This document shows, piece by piece, positions 47,374-58,355 of a stretch of DNA of 64,000 bases. This DNA is from Streptomyces rimosus (GTDB taxonomy: Bacteria > Actinomycetota > Actinomycetes > Streptomycetales > Streptomycetaceae). Location: the NCBI RefSeq assembly GCF_008704655.1, contig NZ_CP023688.1, positions 6,950,001-7,014,000 on the forward strand. The letters are read 5' to 3'. Below the pieces are notes generated by a model. It made no database searches and was not told the DNA's origin. It saw only the letters and a list, made by a program, of their open reading frames with translations. Position numbers and translations under genes: made by a program. The first letter of the stretch is position 1. Each line of letters starts with the position of its first letter.

Positions 47374-47963
47374 ACCGCGTTGGGCGCGTGGAGCGCACCA
47401 CGAAGGAGACCTCGGTGCTCGTCGAGATCGATCTCGACGGCACCGGCCAGGTGGACGTGTCGACAGGCGTCGGCTTCTACGACCACATGCTCGACCAGCT
47501 CGGCCGGCACGGCCTCTTCGACCTCAAGGTCAAGACCGACGGCGACCTGCACATCGACACCCACCACACCATCGAGGACACCGCCCTCGCGCTGGGCGCC
47601 GCCTTCAAGCAGGCCCTCGGCGACAAGGTCGGCATCTACCGCTTCGGCAACTGCACCGTCCCGCTGGACGAGTCGCTGGCCCAGGTGACCGTCGATCTTT
47701 CCGGCCGCCCCTACCTGGTGCACACCGAGCCGGAGAACATCGCGCCGATGATCGGCACGTACGACACCACGATGACCCGGCACATCCTGGAGTCCTTCGT
47801 GGCGCAGGCGCAGATCGCCCTGCACGTCCACGTGCCGTACGGCCGCAACGCCCACCACATCGTGGAGTGCCAGTTCAAGGCGCTGGCCCGCGCGCTGCGC
47901 TACGCCAGCGAACGCGACCCGCGCGCCGCCGGCATCCTCCCCTCGACCAAGGGAGCGCTGTGA
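47370..47963 (+). CDS. hisB: Imidazoleglycerol-phosphate dehydratase
   Basis: 197 aa, dehydratase domain only, without the phosphatase domain found in enterobacterial HisB. Mn-binding motifs [14 protein letters not shown] and [17 protein letters not shown] are present. ATG overlaps hisC and the stop overlaps the next small gene (GTGA). Confidence 0.97.
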   Translation: MNRVGRVERTTKETSVLVEIDLDGTGQVDVSTGVGFYDHMLDQLGRHGLFDLKVKTDGDLHIDTHHTIEDTALALGAAFKQALGDKVGIYRFGNCTVPLDESLAQVTVDLSGRPYLVHTEPENIAPMIGTYDTTMTRHILESFVAQAQIALHVHVPYGRNAHHIVECQFKALARALRYASERDPRAAGILPSTKGAL

Positions 47964-48124
47964 ACGGCCTGTCCACCGTCTTCATCGTGCTCGGCCTCTT
48001 CCTGCTCGGCGGGCTCTACTCCTTCTGGAAGCAGGGGATGGGCAAGAGCGTGCTCGTCCTGCTGGGCATCGGCTCGGCCATGTGCCTGGCCGCCGGCATT
48101 CTCCGTCTGGATGTGTGGAATTGA
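47960..48124 (+). CDS. Small membrane protein in the his operon
   Basis: 54 aa, two hydrophobic segments ([18 protein letters not shown] and [19 protein letters not shown]) joined by a basic turn (KQGMGK). It overlaps hisB by GTGA and its end overlaps the hisH start, so it is translated within the operon. No known function; position suggests cotranscription but not necessarily a role in histidine synthesis. Confidence 0.75.
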   Translation: MNGLSTVFIVLGLFLLGGLYSFWKQGMGKSVLVLLGIGSAMCLAAGILRLDVWN

Positions 48125-48768
48125 GTACCGCACCCGCGAAGAAGGTCGTCGTCTTCGACTACGGCTTCGGCAACGTCCGCTCCGCCGAGCGCGCCCTCGC
48201 CCACGTCGGCGCCGAGGTGGAGATCACCGGTGACTACGACAAGGCGATGAACGCCGACGGACTGCTGGTCCCCGGCGTCGGCGCCTTCGCCGCCTGCATG
48301 AAGGGCCTGCGCGAGGCCCGCGGCGACTGGGTCATCGGTCGCCGCCTGGCCGGCGGACGCCCCGTCATGGGCATCTGCGTCGGCATGCAGATCCTCTTCT
48401 CCCGTGGCATCGAGCACGGCGTGGAGACTGAGGGCATGGACGAGTGGCCCGGCACGGTCGGCCCGCTGAAGGCCGACGTGGTCCCGCACATGGGCTGGAA
48501 CACCGTCCAGGCCGCCGAGGGCTCGCGCCTGTTCGCCGGGCTGCCCGCCGACGCGCGCTACTACTTCGTGCACTCCTACGCCGTACGCGACTGGGAGCTG
48601 GAAGTCGGCAACCCCAACATGCGCGCACCCCAGGTCACCTGGGCCACGCACGGCGAGCCGTTCGTCGCCGCCGTCGAGAACGGCCCGCTGTGGGCCACCC
48701 AGTTCCACCCCGAGAAGTCCGGCGACGCCGGCGCCCAGCTGCTGTCCAACTGGACCCAGACCCTCTAG
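48115..48768 (+). CDS. hisH: Imidazole glycerol phosphate synthase, glutaminase subunit
   Basis: Class I glutamine amidotransferase supplying ammonia to HisF. 217 aa from GTG 48115. Nucleophile Cys in MGICVGMQ and the His-Glu pair in TQFHPEKSG. The start overlaps the small membrane gene; TTG 48121 is an alternative. HisF lies three genes downstream. Confidence 0.95.
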   Translation: MELSTAPAKKVVVFDYGFGNVRSAERALAHVGAEVEITGDYDKAMNADGLLVPGVGAFAACMKGLREARGDWVIGRRLAGGRPVMGICVGMQILFSRGIEHGVETEGMDEWPGTVGPLKADVVPHMGWNTVQAAEGSRLFAGLPADARYYFVHSYAVRDWELEVGNPNMRAPQVTWATHGEPFVAAVENGPLWATQFHPEKSGDAGAQLLSNWTQTL

Positions 48769-48779
48769 GACCCTCCGCG

Positions 48780-49505
48780 ATGAGCAAGCTCGAACTCCTC
48801 CCCGCCGTCGACGTCCGCGACGGCCAGGCGGTCCGCCTCGTGCACGGCGAGTCCGGCTCCGAGACGTCGTACGGCGACCCGCTGCAGGCCGCGCTGGCCT
48901 GGCAGCGCGCGGGTGCCGAGTGGCTGCACCTGGTCGACCTCGACGCGGCGTTCGGCACCGGCGACAACCGCGCGCAGATCGCCGAGGTGGCCCGCTCGAT
49001 GGACATCAAGGTCGAACTGTCCGGCGGCATCCGCGACGACGCCTCCCTGGAGGCCGCGCTCGCCACCGGCTGCAAGCGCGTCAACCTCGGTACGGCCGCG
49101 CTGGAGACCCCGGAGTGGGTCGCCAAGGTCATCGCCGAGCACGGCGACAAGATCGCCGTCGGCCTGGACGTCCGCGGCACCACGCTGCGCGGCCGCGGCT
49201 GGACCCGCGACGGCGGCGACCTCTACGAGACGCTGGCCCGCCTCGACTCCGAGGGCTGCGCCCGCTACGTCGTCACCGACATCAACAAGGACGGCACCCT
49301 CCAGGGCCCCAACCTGGAACTGCTGCGGGGCGTCTGCGCCGCGACGGACCGGCCGGTTGTCGCCTCCGGCGGCGTCTCCTCCCTGGACGACCTGCGCGCC
49401 ATCGCCACACTGGTGCCGGAGGGCGTGGAGGGCGCGATCGTGGGCAAGGCGCTCTACGCCAAGGCGTTCACCCTGGAAGAGGCATTGGAGGCCGTTTCGT
49501 CATGA
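48780..49505 (+). CDS. priA: PriA, bifunctional HisA/TrpF isomerase
   Basis: TIM-barrel isomerase; in Streptomyces and mycobacteria this single enzyme does both the HisA (ProFAR) and TrpF (PRA) steps, because no separate trpF exists. 241 aa. Probable catalytic Asp11 ([11 protein letters not shown]) and Asp171 (TDINKDGT); phosphate loops SGGIRDD and ASGGVSS. The [13 protein letters not shown] loop resembles PriA rather than enteric HisA. Links this operon to trpE at the window end. Confidence 0.93.
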   Translation: MSKLELLPAVDVRDGQAVRLVHGESGSETSYGDPLQAALAWQRAGAEWLHLVDLDAAFGTGDNRAQIAEVARSMDIKVELSGGIRDDASLEAALATGCKRVNLGTAALETPEWVAKVIAEHGDKIAVGLDVRGTTLRGRGWTRDGGDLYETLARLDSEGCARYVVTDINKDGTLQGPNLELLRGVCAATDRPVVASGGVSSLDDLRAIATLVPEGVEGAIVGKALYAKAFTLEEALEAVSS

Positions 49506-49897
49506 CCATCGAGCGCGCGCAGACCGACAGTCCCTGGGAAGAGGAGATCGGATTCGCGCGCGCCGTGGCGGCCGGCGACCGCGTCCTGGTCGCCGGCACG
49601 ATGCCACTGGTCGGCGGCGTGCTGTACGGGGAGGGCGACCCGTACGAGCAGACCAAGGTCGCCTTCTCCAACGCGCTGGCGGCGCTGGAGCCGTTCGGGC
49701 TCGGCGCCGACGCGGTCATCCGCACCCGTATGTACCTGACCCACGCCCGTGACGTGGACGCGGCGGCCCGCGCCCACAAGGAACTCTTCGACGCCGTACG
49801 GCCCACCGCGACCCTGGTCGTGGTCTCCGGCTTCGCCGACTCGCGCGTACTGGTCGAAGTCGAACTCGAAGCATTCAGAGAGGCCACGAGCACATGA
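49502..49897 (+). CDS. RidA-like (YjgF/Rid family) protein
   Basis: 131 aa. ATG overlaps the priA stop and its stop overlaps the hisF start, so it is a coupled member of the his operon. Rid fold evident ([43 protein letters not shown]). The arginine that true RidA imine deaminases use before the beta-6 region is not seen ([10 protein letters not shown] instead of PARS-type), so imine deaminase activity is doubtful; it may belong to another Rid subgroup. Confidence 0.85.
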   Translation: MTIERAQTDSPWEEEIGFARAVAAGDRVLVAGTMPLVGGVLYGEGDPYEQTKVAFSNALAALEPFGLGADAVIRTRMYLTHARDVDAAARAHKELFDAVRPTATLVVVSGFADSRVLVEVELEAFREATST

Positions 49898-50649
49898 CCC
49901 TGGCGGTCCGAGTCATCCCCTGCCTGGACGTGGACAACGGCCGGGTCGTCAAGGGCGTCAACTTCAAGAACCTGCGCGACGCCGGCGACCCCGTCGAAAT
50001 GGCCAAGATCTACGGCCAGGAGGGCGCCGACGAGCTGACCTTCCTCGACATCACGGCCTCCTCCGGCAACCGCGAGACCACCTACGACGTGGTCCGCCGC
50101 ACCGCCGAACAGGTCTTCATCCCCCTCACCGTCGGCGGCGGCGTCCGCACGCCCGAGGACGTCGACAAACTCCTGCGCGCCGGCGCCGACAAGGTCGGCG
50201 TCAACACCGCCGCCATCGCCCGCCCCGACCTGATCCGCGAGATCGCCGAACGCTTCGGCAGCCAGGTCCTGGTCCTGTCCGTCGACGCCCGCCGCACCGA
50301 GACCGGCTCCTTCGAGGTCACCACCCACGGCGGCCGCCGAGGCACCGGCATCGACGCCGTCGAATGGGCCCACCGCGCCGCCGACCTCGGCGCCGGCGAG
50401 ATCCTCCTGAACTCCATGGACGCCGACGGCACCAAGGACGGCTACGACACCGAGATGATCGCCGCCGTCCGCAAACACGTCACCGTCCCCGTCATCGCCA
50501 GCGGCGGCGCCGGCCGCCTGGCCGACTTCCCCCCGGCGGTCGAGGCCGGCGCGGACGCGGTACTGGCCGCCTCGGTGTTCCACTTCGGGGACCTGCGTAT
50601 CGGCGAGGTGAAGGAGACGCTGCGGGGGGCGGGGCATCCGGTGCGGTGA
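49894..50649 (+). CDS. hisF: Imidazole glycerol phosphate synthase, cyclase subunit
   Basis: Makes IGP and AICAR from PRFAR with ammonia from HisH. 251 aa. Asp11 ([15 protein letters not shown]) and the second catalytic Asp in VLSVDARR, plus phosphate loops VGGGVRT and ASGGAG. Last gene of the operon; terminator 25 bases downstream. Confidence 0.97.
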   Translation: MTLAVRVIPCLDVDNGRVVKGVNFKNLRDAGDPVEMAKIYGQEGADELTFLDITASSGNRETTYDVVRRTAEQVFIPLTVGGGVRTPEDVDKLLRAGADKVGVNTAAIARPDLIREIAERFGSQVLVLSVDARRTETGSFEVTTHGGRRGTGIDAVEWAHRAADLGAGEILLNSMDADGTKDGYDTEMIAAVRKHVTVPVIASGGAGRLADFPPAVEAGADAVLAASVFHFGDLRIGEVKETLRGAGHPVR

Positions 50650-50672
50650 TCCGACCCTGGTTCATGCGGGTT

Positions 50673-50708
50673 CGAGGCGCCCTTCACATCCCGGTGGAGG
50701 GCGCCTCG
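50673..50708 (+). terminator. Terminator of the his operon
   Basis: Perfect 11-bp inverted repeat (50673-50683, 50698-50708) with a 14-base loop, just after hisF. No T run, as common in Streptomyces. Confidence 0.75.
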
Positions 50709-50840
50709 GCGCGTGTGCGCACCGTGGCGTACCGGTGAGGCATCAAGGAAGAGAGCGGCCGGATGCCTGAGGCGGGAGAACGCATGTCCGCCCGGTCCCC
50801 CGTGACGGCGGTAGGGGGACGAGCGCACCGTGCGGTGCCC

Positions 50841-50846
50841 TAGCCT
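50841..50846 (+). promoter_or_regulatory. -10 hexamer TAGCCT before the 73-residue gene
   Basis: TAGCCT ends exactly 6 bases before ATG 50853; no Shine-Dalgarno. Confidence 0.5.
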
Positions 50847-50852
50847 GCGGGC

Positions 50853-51074
50853 ATGCCTGCGATCACGGTTGCTTTTACCGCGGAAGAACTGGCCGAACTG
50901 TATGCCGAGGCCGAGGAATTGGGTGTGCCGGTAGAGAGGATGGCGCGCAAGGCCGTCTGTGAAAGCGTTGCGCGCGGCAGGCGGCAGAGGCGTCGTGCCG
51001 GGGGACAAGTACGCACCGGTGCACACGGCTTGTTCGAGGCCGGGTTGCGTCCGAGTGACGGCGAGGAAACGTGA
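50853..51074 (+). CDS. Small protein, possibly ribbon-helix-helix-like
   Basis: 73 aa, unrecognised. The first 40 residues (AITVAFTAEELAEL, then AEELGVPVERMARKAV) have a beta-strand then two helices, as in ribbon-helix-helix DNA-binding proteins and antitoxins; the rest is basic (RGRRQRRRAGG) and looks disordered. No toxin gene follows. Predicted leaderless. Confidence 0.6.
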   Translation: MPAITVAFTAEELAELYAEAEELGVPVERMARKAVCESVARGRRQRRRAGGQVRTGAHGLFEAGLRPSDGEET

Positions 51075-51225
51075 ACGGGGCTGGGAGAAGGCGGAACCCG
51101 GGCGCGTAACGGGCCTATCGGGTCAGTCGCTGCCCGATTCCCGCGTGGTGCTTGTGTTCATGGTCGGGGGCTCCCTACCGTTCTCGCGTTCGGATCCCGG
51201 ATGCCCACCGGAAGGAAACCTCGCC

Positions 51226-51993
51226 ATGATGTTTTCGCCGACCGGCCGTCACCGAGCCCCGCGTCGCCGCAGTGGCGCGGGGCGATTACTGACCCGCGCC
51301 TCGACCGCGGCGGCCACTCTCGCGCTGCCGGTCGTCGGCGCGTCCGTCGCCTCCGCGGCGGACGGTGGGACGTACACCGTCGCCCCCGGCGACAGCCTCT
51401 CCGAGATCGCCGCGAAGCACCGGGTCGAGGGCGGCTGGAGCAAGCTGTATGCGAGCAATCGCGCAGCGGTCGGAGGCAATCCCGACCTGATCAAGGTCGG
51501 TACGAAACTGAAGCTGAGCGGTACGGCCGCGAAACCGAAGCAACGCGCCGCGCGCTCCGCCGAGCGGCCCGCCGTGCGGGCCGCGGCCGGTGATGCCGTA
51601 CGGCCCGTCAGCGGTGGCGCGCTCACCGCCGGGTTCGGGGCCGGGGGAAGTCACTGGGCCCGCGCGCACACGGGGCAGGACTTCGCCGTGCCGGTGGGGA
51701 CCGCCGTGCGCGCCGCCCGCGGCGGGACCGTGGTGAAGGCCGGCTGGGGCGGCGCGTACGGGTACGAGGTCGTCATCCGGCACCACAGCGGCTCGTACAC
51801 GCAGTACGCGCATCTTTCGCAGATCCGGGTGGCGGAAGGCAGCAGCGTCGGCGCCGGGGAGCGCATCGGGCGGTCCGGTGCCACCGGCAACGTCACCGGA
51901 CCGCACCTGCACTTCGAGGTCCGGGCCACCCCGGACTACGGGTCCGCCGTGGACCCGATGGCCTGGCTGCGCCGGCACGGCGCGTTCGACTGA
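51226..51993 (+). CDS. Secreted LysM / M23 metallopeptidase
   Basis: Probable cell-wall endopeptidase. 255 aa. A signal peptide (basic start, then STAAATLALPVVGASVASAA, cleavage near residue 45) is followed by a LysM domain (YTVAPGDSLSEIAAKHRV to VGTKLKL, about 49-97), a basic linker and an M23 domain with zinc ligands in HTGQDFAVP and HLHFEV. GAAGGAAA before ATG. A 151-base leader upstream may hold regulation. Confidence 0.92.
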   Translation: MMFSPTGRHRAPRRRSGAGRLLTRASTAAATLALPVVGASVASAADGGTYTVAPGDSLSEIAAKHRVEGGWSKLYASNRAAVGGNPDLIKVGTKLKLSGTAAKPKQRAARSAERPAVRAAAGDAVRPVSGGALTAGFGAGGSHWARAHTGQDFAVPVGTAVRAARGGTVVKAGWGGAYGYEVVIRHHSGSYTQYAHLSQIRVAEGSSVGAGERIGRSGATGNVTGPHLHFEVRATPDYGSAVDPMAWLRRHGAFD

Positions 51994-52036
51994 GCGGGGC
52001 GGGCGGCCCACCGGGTTCCGGACGACCGCGGCCGTT

Positions 52037-52779
52037 TCACCGCCTGCCCTTGCGGGCCGCCCGTACGTACTCCCGGTTCATCCTGGTGATGCTGAACAGC
52101 GGGATGCCCTTGGGGCAGGCGGTGGCGCACTCGCCGGTGAGGGTGCAGCCGCCGAAGCCCTCCTCGTCCATCGTGGCCACCATGTCCAGGACCCGCGACT
52201 CGCGTTCGGGCGCGCCCTGGGGGAGCACGTTGAGATGGTTGACCTTGGCCGAGGTGAACAGCATCGCCGAACCGTTCGGGCAGGCCGCCACGCACGCGCC
52301 GCAGCCGATGCACTCGGCGTGCTCGAAGGCGGTGTCCGCGTCCGGCTTCGGCACGGGCGTGGCGTGCGCCTCGGGCGCGGCGCCGGTCGGCGCGGTGATG
52401 TAGCCGCCGGACTGGATGATCCGGTCGAAGGCGGAGCGGTCGACGACCAGGTCCCGTACGACGGGGAAGGCCGCCGCGCGCCACGGCTCGACGTCGATGG
52501 TGTCGCCGTCCCGGAAGGAGCGCATGTGCAGCTGGCAGCTGGTGGTGCGCTCCGGGCCGTGTGCTTCGCCGTTGATGACGAGGCTGCAGGCGCCGCAGAT
52601 GCCCTCGCGGCAGTCGTGGTCGAAGGCGACCGGGTCGTCGCCCTTGAGGATCAGTTCTTCGTTGAGGGTGTCGAGCATTTCCAGGAACGACATGTCGGGC
52701 GAGATGCCGTCCACGTCGTAGGTGGTCATGCCGCCTTCGGCGCCGGCGTCGCGCTGGCGCCAGACGCGCAGGGTGAGCT

Positions 52780-52783
<4 letters not shown>
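52037..52783 (-). CDS. sdhB: Succinate dehydrogenase/fumarate reductase iron-sulfur subunit
   Basis: 248 aa. Three cluster motifs: [19 protein letters not shown]...C for [2Fe-2S], [13 protein letters not shown] for [4Fe-4S], and [16 protein letters not shown] for [3Fe-4S]. ATG overlaps the sdhA stop (ATGA on the - strand). Last gene of sdhCAB. Confidence 0.94.
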
Positions 52784-54729
<1,946 letters not shown>

Positions 54730-54731
54730 GG

Positions 54732-55436
54732 TCAGCTCACTGCTCCGGTCACGACGGCCACCGGTACCGCGACGAAGCCCGCCGTCAGCACCAGGGCGAG
54801 GAGGTTGGCGACGGTCTTGAGCACCCGGTCCCGGGCGGCGCTGCCCACGCCCAGCGTCTGCGCGGCGCTCCAGAATCCGTGCCGGATGTGCAGGCCGAGG
54901 GCGAGCATCGCCACGATGTAGAGCGTGGTGACGGGCCAGCGGTCGAAGGACGCGATCAGGTTCTCGTACGGGTGGCCGGCCTCGGCGCGCGGGTTCACCG
55001 TCAGCGTCGTGAGGTCCAGGATGTGCCAGACGATGAACAGCGCGAGGATGACGCCGCCCCAGCGCATGGTGCGGGTGGCGTAGCTGGTGCGCGCCTTCTT
55101 GTGGACGTACTTGCTCGGCCGCGCCTTGATGTCGCGGCGGCTGAGCTGGAAGGCGGCGACCCCGTGGGTGAGGACGGCGGCCAGCAGCACCACCCGCGCG
55201 ATCCACAGGAACCACTCGTGGTGCAGGAAGGGTTCGCCGACGGTCCGCAGCCAGTGCCCGTAGCCGTTGAGCTCATCGGGACCGAAGAAGATCTTGAGGT
55301 TGCCCATCATGTGCGCGACCAGGTACAGCAGCATCACCACGCCGCTGACCGCCATCGCGGTTTTCTTGCCGACGGTCGAGTGCCACAGCAGGCCCGCGAA
55401 GGACGGCCGCCGATCCGTCCGGGTGTCCAGTGCCAT
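54732..55436 (-). CDS. sdhC: Succinate dehydrogenase cytochrome b subunit
   Basis: 234-aa single membrane anchor with five hydrophobic segments and several His in or near them ([35 protein letters not shown]), as in di-haem Bacillus-type SdhC. The operon lacks sdhD, so it is the sdhCAB type and not the sdhCDAB type; Streptomyces usually also has the latter elsewhere. TACCGT lies 8 bases before ATG. Confidence 0.9.
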   Translation of the reverse strand: MALDTRTDRRPSFAGLLWHSTVGKKTAMAVSGVVMLLYLVAHMMGNLKIFFGPDELNGYGHWLRTVGEPFLHHEWFLWIARVVLLAAVLTHGVAAFQLSRRDIKARPSKYVHKKARTSYATRTMRWGGVILALFIVWHILDLTTLTVNPRAEAGHPYENLIASFDRWPVTTLYIVAMLALGLHIRHGFWSAAQTLGVGSAARDRVLKTVANLLALVLTAGFVAVPVAVVTGAVS

Positions 55437-55496
55437 GGGTCCCGACGGTAGGGACCGACCGGCCCATCAGTCCAAGACATGGAACGGCTCATCTCC

Positions 55497-55511
55497 ATAG
55501 CCTTTGGCTAT
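55497..55511. promoter_or_regulatory. LysR-type operator between sdhC and lysR
   Basis: ATAGCC TTT GGCTAT, a perfect palindrome that fits the T-N11-A box of LysR regulators (T55498, A55510), 21 bases before the lysR start and 60 before sdhC on the other strand. Confidence 0.65.
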
Positions 55512-55531
55512 CGACGCCTATCATCGGCCGT

Positions 55532-56452
55532 ATGCAGCTCCAGCAGCTCCGCTACTTCGCCGCGGTCGCCGACACCCGCCACTTCACCCGCGCCGCCGAA
55601 CGCGAGCACGTCGCACAGCCCTCGCTGTCGCAGCAGATCAGGGCCCTGGAGCGGGAGCTGGGCGCCGAGCTGTTCCACCGGGCGCGCGGCCACATCACCC
55701 TCACCGACGCGGGCCGCACCCTGCTGCCGCTGGCCCGGCGCATCCTCGCCGACACCGAGACAGCGCGGCGCGAGGTGCAGGAGGTGGCGCAGCTGCGGCG
55801 CGGCCGGCTGCGGCTCGGCGCGCCGCCCAGCCTGTGCGCGAGCCTGGTCCCGGACGTGCTGAGCGTCTTCCACGCCGCCTACCCGGGCGTCGACCTGGTC
55901 GTCCACGAGGACGGTTCGCAGGATCTCGTACGGGTCCTGGCGGCCGGCGAGCTGGACCTCGCGCTCATCATCACCCCGCTGCCGGAGCAGGCCCCGGCGC
56001 TGGCCACCGCCGAACTGCTGCGGGAGGAACTGGTCGTGGTCTCGGCGCCGGACCACCCGGCCCCGGCGGGGCGCGGGCGCCGGATGCGCGTCGAAGACCT
56101 CCGGGACCATCCGCTGGCGATGTTCCGGCGCGGCTACGACCTGCGGGAGTTCACCGTGGCGGCCTGCCGCGCTGCCGGTTTCGAACCGGTCTTCACCGTG
56201 GAGGGCGGCGAGATGGACGCGGTACTGGGATTCGTACGCGCCGGGCTGGGCGTCGCGGTCGTACCGAGCATGGTCGCCGAACGCTCCGGACTGCGCGTCA
56301 CCCGCTTCGCCACCCCGGACATGCACCGGGTGATCTCGGTGGCCCACCGGGGAGATGTCTCGCCGCCGCGGGCCGCCCGGGAGCTCACGCGCATTCTCAT
56401 GGCGCATCTGGGGCTGGAGTTGTCTGGCGGGTTACGAAGCCTGGCGCGTTAG
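55532..56452 (+). CDS. LysR-family transcriptional regulator
   Basis: 306 aa. N-terminal winged helix-turn-helix (QLQQLRYFAAVADTRHFTRAAER, then PSLSQQIRALERELG, residues 1-60) and a C-terminal effector-binding domain. Divergent from sdhCAB with a LysR box between, so it probably controls that operon and itself. TATCAT ends 7 bases before ATG 55532. Effector unknown; a C4-dicarboxylate would be a reasonable guess. Confidence 0.92.
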   Translation: MQLQQLRYFAAVADTRHFTRAAEREHVAQPSLSQQIRALERELGAELFHRARGHITLTDAGRTLLPLARRILADTETARREVQEVAQLRRGRLRLGAPPSLCASLVPDVLSVFHAAYPGVDLVVHEDGSQDLVRVLAAGELDLALIITPLPEQAPALATAELLREELVVVSAPDHPAPAGRGRRMRVEDLRDHPLAMFRRGYDLREFTVAACRAAGFEPVFTVEGGEMDAVLGFVRAGLGVAVVPSMVAERSGLRVTRFATPDMHRVISVAHRGDVSPPRAARELTRILMAHLGLELSGGLRSLAR

Positions 56453-56617
56453 CGACCCTTTTTGATTCCCTTTAAGGGGCGATTTTCAGCCACGCGGAGA
56501 GGGAGGGGGCGCGTGGTCGTGCGGAGCGGCGCGCAGGTGGCAGGGGGCGTGAACCGGCGTGCGACACAGGGGTCCCAGGGCGAACAGACCGTTTTCGGGC
56601 AGAAGCAGGGGTGACCA

Positions 56618-56647
56618 TTGCGCTTTCTACCTTTGCGGCGCTAAAAC
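56618..56647 (+). promoter_or_regulatory. Candidate promoter of the five-gene operon
   Basis: TTGCGC (56618-56623), 18-base spacer, TAAAAC (56642-56647). Confidence 0.5.
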
Positions 56648-56656
56648 AGCTGCATT

Positions 56657-56669
56657 CGCCGAATCGGCG
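56657..56669 (+). promoter_or_regulatory. Inverted repeat at the predicted transcription start
   Basis: CGCCGA A TCGGCG, perfect 6-bp arms around one base, about 10-20 bases after the -10 hexamer; a good place for repressor binding. Confidence 0.4.
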
Positions 56670-56704
56670 GCAGCGCAATGGGTTTACGGGGGGAAGATCC
56701 AGAA

Positions 56705-57277
56705 ATGCCGATGTTGCTGGAAGACGTGTACGCGGGAGCGCCGACCGTAAAATCCGGACGGCACATCACCACCGTCAACGAATTCACCGACCAATCACCC
56801 GCACTCCGCCCCGAGGTGCTCGCGGAGGCGACCCGGCGGCTGATCGAGCTGGGGGACTTCGAGGCCGGGAAGATCCTGGTCGAGGAGGACAAGGGCGCCA
56901 TCCTTGGCAGCGCGGTGTCGCTGGCCGTGGGACTGCCGCTCGCGGTGGCCCGCTGGTACACCTACGACCTGAGCGGCCATGGCATCTCGGTGCCCGTCGA
57001 CAGCGAATACTTCACGGGCACGCTCTACATCAACGGCGTCGAACCGGGGGACCGGGTGACGATCGTCGACGACACGATCAGCACCGGCGGCACCCTCATC
57101 GCCCTGATCGAGGCCGTCCGTAAGGCCGGCGCACGGGTCGAGGAAGTGCTGGTGGCGGTGGAGAAGCCGGAGAACGGCGGCCGCGAGCGGATCGCCGAGT
57201 GCTTCGGCATCGCGGTCCGCTCGGTCATCCGTATCGCCGTCGACCCGGGCACCGGGCGCGTCAACGTCCTGGGCTGA
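56705..57277 (+). CDS. Adenine/xanthine-type phosphoribosyltransferase
   Basis: 190 aa, type I PRTase. The PRPP-binding motif is VTIVDDTISTGGT (about residues 119-131) and the N-terminal region EEDKGAILGSAVSLAVGLPLAVARW matches adenine PRTase-like folds. It would join a nucleobase, or a similar acceptor, to ribose-5-phosphate; the acceptor cannot be predicted. First gene of the cluster; ATG 56705 with GGGGGGAAG upstream. It could be a salvage enzyme, but genomic company with ligase and exporter suggests a pathway role. Confidence 0.85.
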   Translation: MPMLLEDVYAGAPTVKSGRHITTVNEFTDQSPALRPEVLAEATRRLIELGDFEAGKILVEEDKGAILGSAVSLAVGLPLAVARWYTYDLSGHGISVPVDSEYFTGTLYINGVEPGDRVTIVDDTISTGGTLIALIEAVRKAGARVEEVLVAVEKPENGGRERIAECFGIAVRSVIRIAVDPGTGRVNVLG

Positions 57278-57386
57278 GGCCGCGGGAAAACAGCGCCGCA
57301 CGCCGGCGCACGCACCTTCTTGGTCCTTTCCGTCACTTTCCCGCACGCCGGAGCACAACCGTTCAGGCACGCCCGAGGAGTTTTGT

Positions 57387-58355
57387 GTGAGCACGACCGA
57401 TCCCGGCGCCGAGACCGGCCGCACGGAATTGTACGAACTATGCCGCATTGCCGAGCCGGGAGCCGCCCGGATATTCGCCAAGTGTGAATTCCGCAATCCC
57501 ACCGGAAGCCACAAGGACCGGGTCTTCTCCTATATGATCGACGAACTGGAGAAGGCCAAAACGATCAGTCCCGGAATGACCCTGGTCGAATGCTCGACCG
57601 GAAATGGCGGCGCCGCGCTGTCCCGGGTCGGCGCACAGCGCGGATATCGCGTCGTCATCGTCATGCCGGAGGGCATGACCGAAGAACGCAGGAAACAGAT
57701 CGCGTCATGGGGCGGCACGGTCGTCGAGACCTCCGCGGACGGCTTCCTCCTGGAGGGCGAGGAGACCGCCCGGCGCTACACGGCCGAGAACCCCGGCAGC
57801 CACTTCCTCGACCAGTCCACCAACGCACTCAACTGGCGCGCCTGGCGCTCCTGCGGCCACGAGATCGTCACCGATCTGCGCGCGGCCGGGCGGACCCCCG
57901 GCCACTTCATCTGCTCCCTCGGCACCGGCGGCACCTTCACCGGCATCGCCGACGTCCTCAAGGGCGCCCACCCCGGCCTGCGCACATGGGCCGTCGAGGT
58001 GGACCGCTCGGCCGCCCTGTACGCCAAGCGCAACGGCCTGCCCTTCGAGCACCACACCCACAACCTGATGGGCCTGGGCCCGGGCAAGGTCCCGTCCAAC
58101 CTGCGCGAGGAACTCGTCGACGAGGTCGAACTGATCACCGGCGACGACGGCTGGAGCACCATGAAACGCCTCATCTCCGAGGAGGGCCTGCCCGTCGGGC
58201 CCACCGCGGGCGGCAACATCTTCGCCGCCCAGCGGCTGGCCAGGACGCTTCCGCCGGAAGAGGTCGTGGTCACCGTGCTGTTCGACTCCGCCTGGAAGTA
58301 CTTCAGCATCTGGGACGGCCGGTACAACCGGTACCGCACGGAGCCGGACGCATGA
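57387..58355 (+). CDS. Fold-type II PLP enzyme (cysteine synthase-like)
   Basis: 322 aa, tryptophan-synthase-beta superfamily. Schiff-base Lys43 in NPTGSHKDR; the GSHK spelling recalls TrpB/threonine-synthase-like members as much as cysteine synthase. The substrate loop is STGNGGAALS in place of TSGNTG, and the PLP-phosphate loop is LGTGGTFTG. It probably performs a beta-replacement or elimination on a serine-type amino acid, making an unusual amino acid. GAGGAG lies 6 bases before the GTG; the stop overlaps the next gene. The 5' part is less GC-rich than neighbours. Confidence 0.88.
   Translation: MSTTDPGAETGRTELYELCRIAEPGAARIFAKCEFRNPTGSHKDRVFSYMIDELEKAKTISPGMTLVECSTGNGGAALSRVGAQRGYRVVIVMPEGMTEERRKQIASWGGTVVETSADGFLLEGEETARRYTAENPGSHFLDQSTNALNWRAWRSCGHEIVTDLRAAGRTPGHFICSLGTGGTFTGIADVLKGAHPGLRTWAVEVDRSAALYAKRNGLPFEHHTHNLMGLGPGKVPSNLREELVDEVELITGDDGWSTMKRLISEEGLPVGPTAGGNIFAAQRLARTLPPEEVVVTVLFDSAWKYFSIWDGRYNRYRTEPDA

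Larger units (their letters stand above)
56453..56704. other. Regulatory gap before the five-gene operon
   Basis: 252 bases, lower in GC than the surroundings. CCCTTTAAGGGG (56469-56480) may end lysR transcription. A promoter (56618-56647), an inverted repeat (56657-56669) and a ribosome binding site GGGGGGAAG follow. Confidence 0.55.

Noticed and set aside
51071..51109. Possible second small gene overlapping the stop of the 73-residue gene (toxin partner)
   Set aside because: Only 12 codons before a stop, so no toxin gene follows and a toxin-antitoxin call is not supported.
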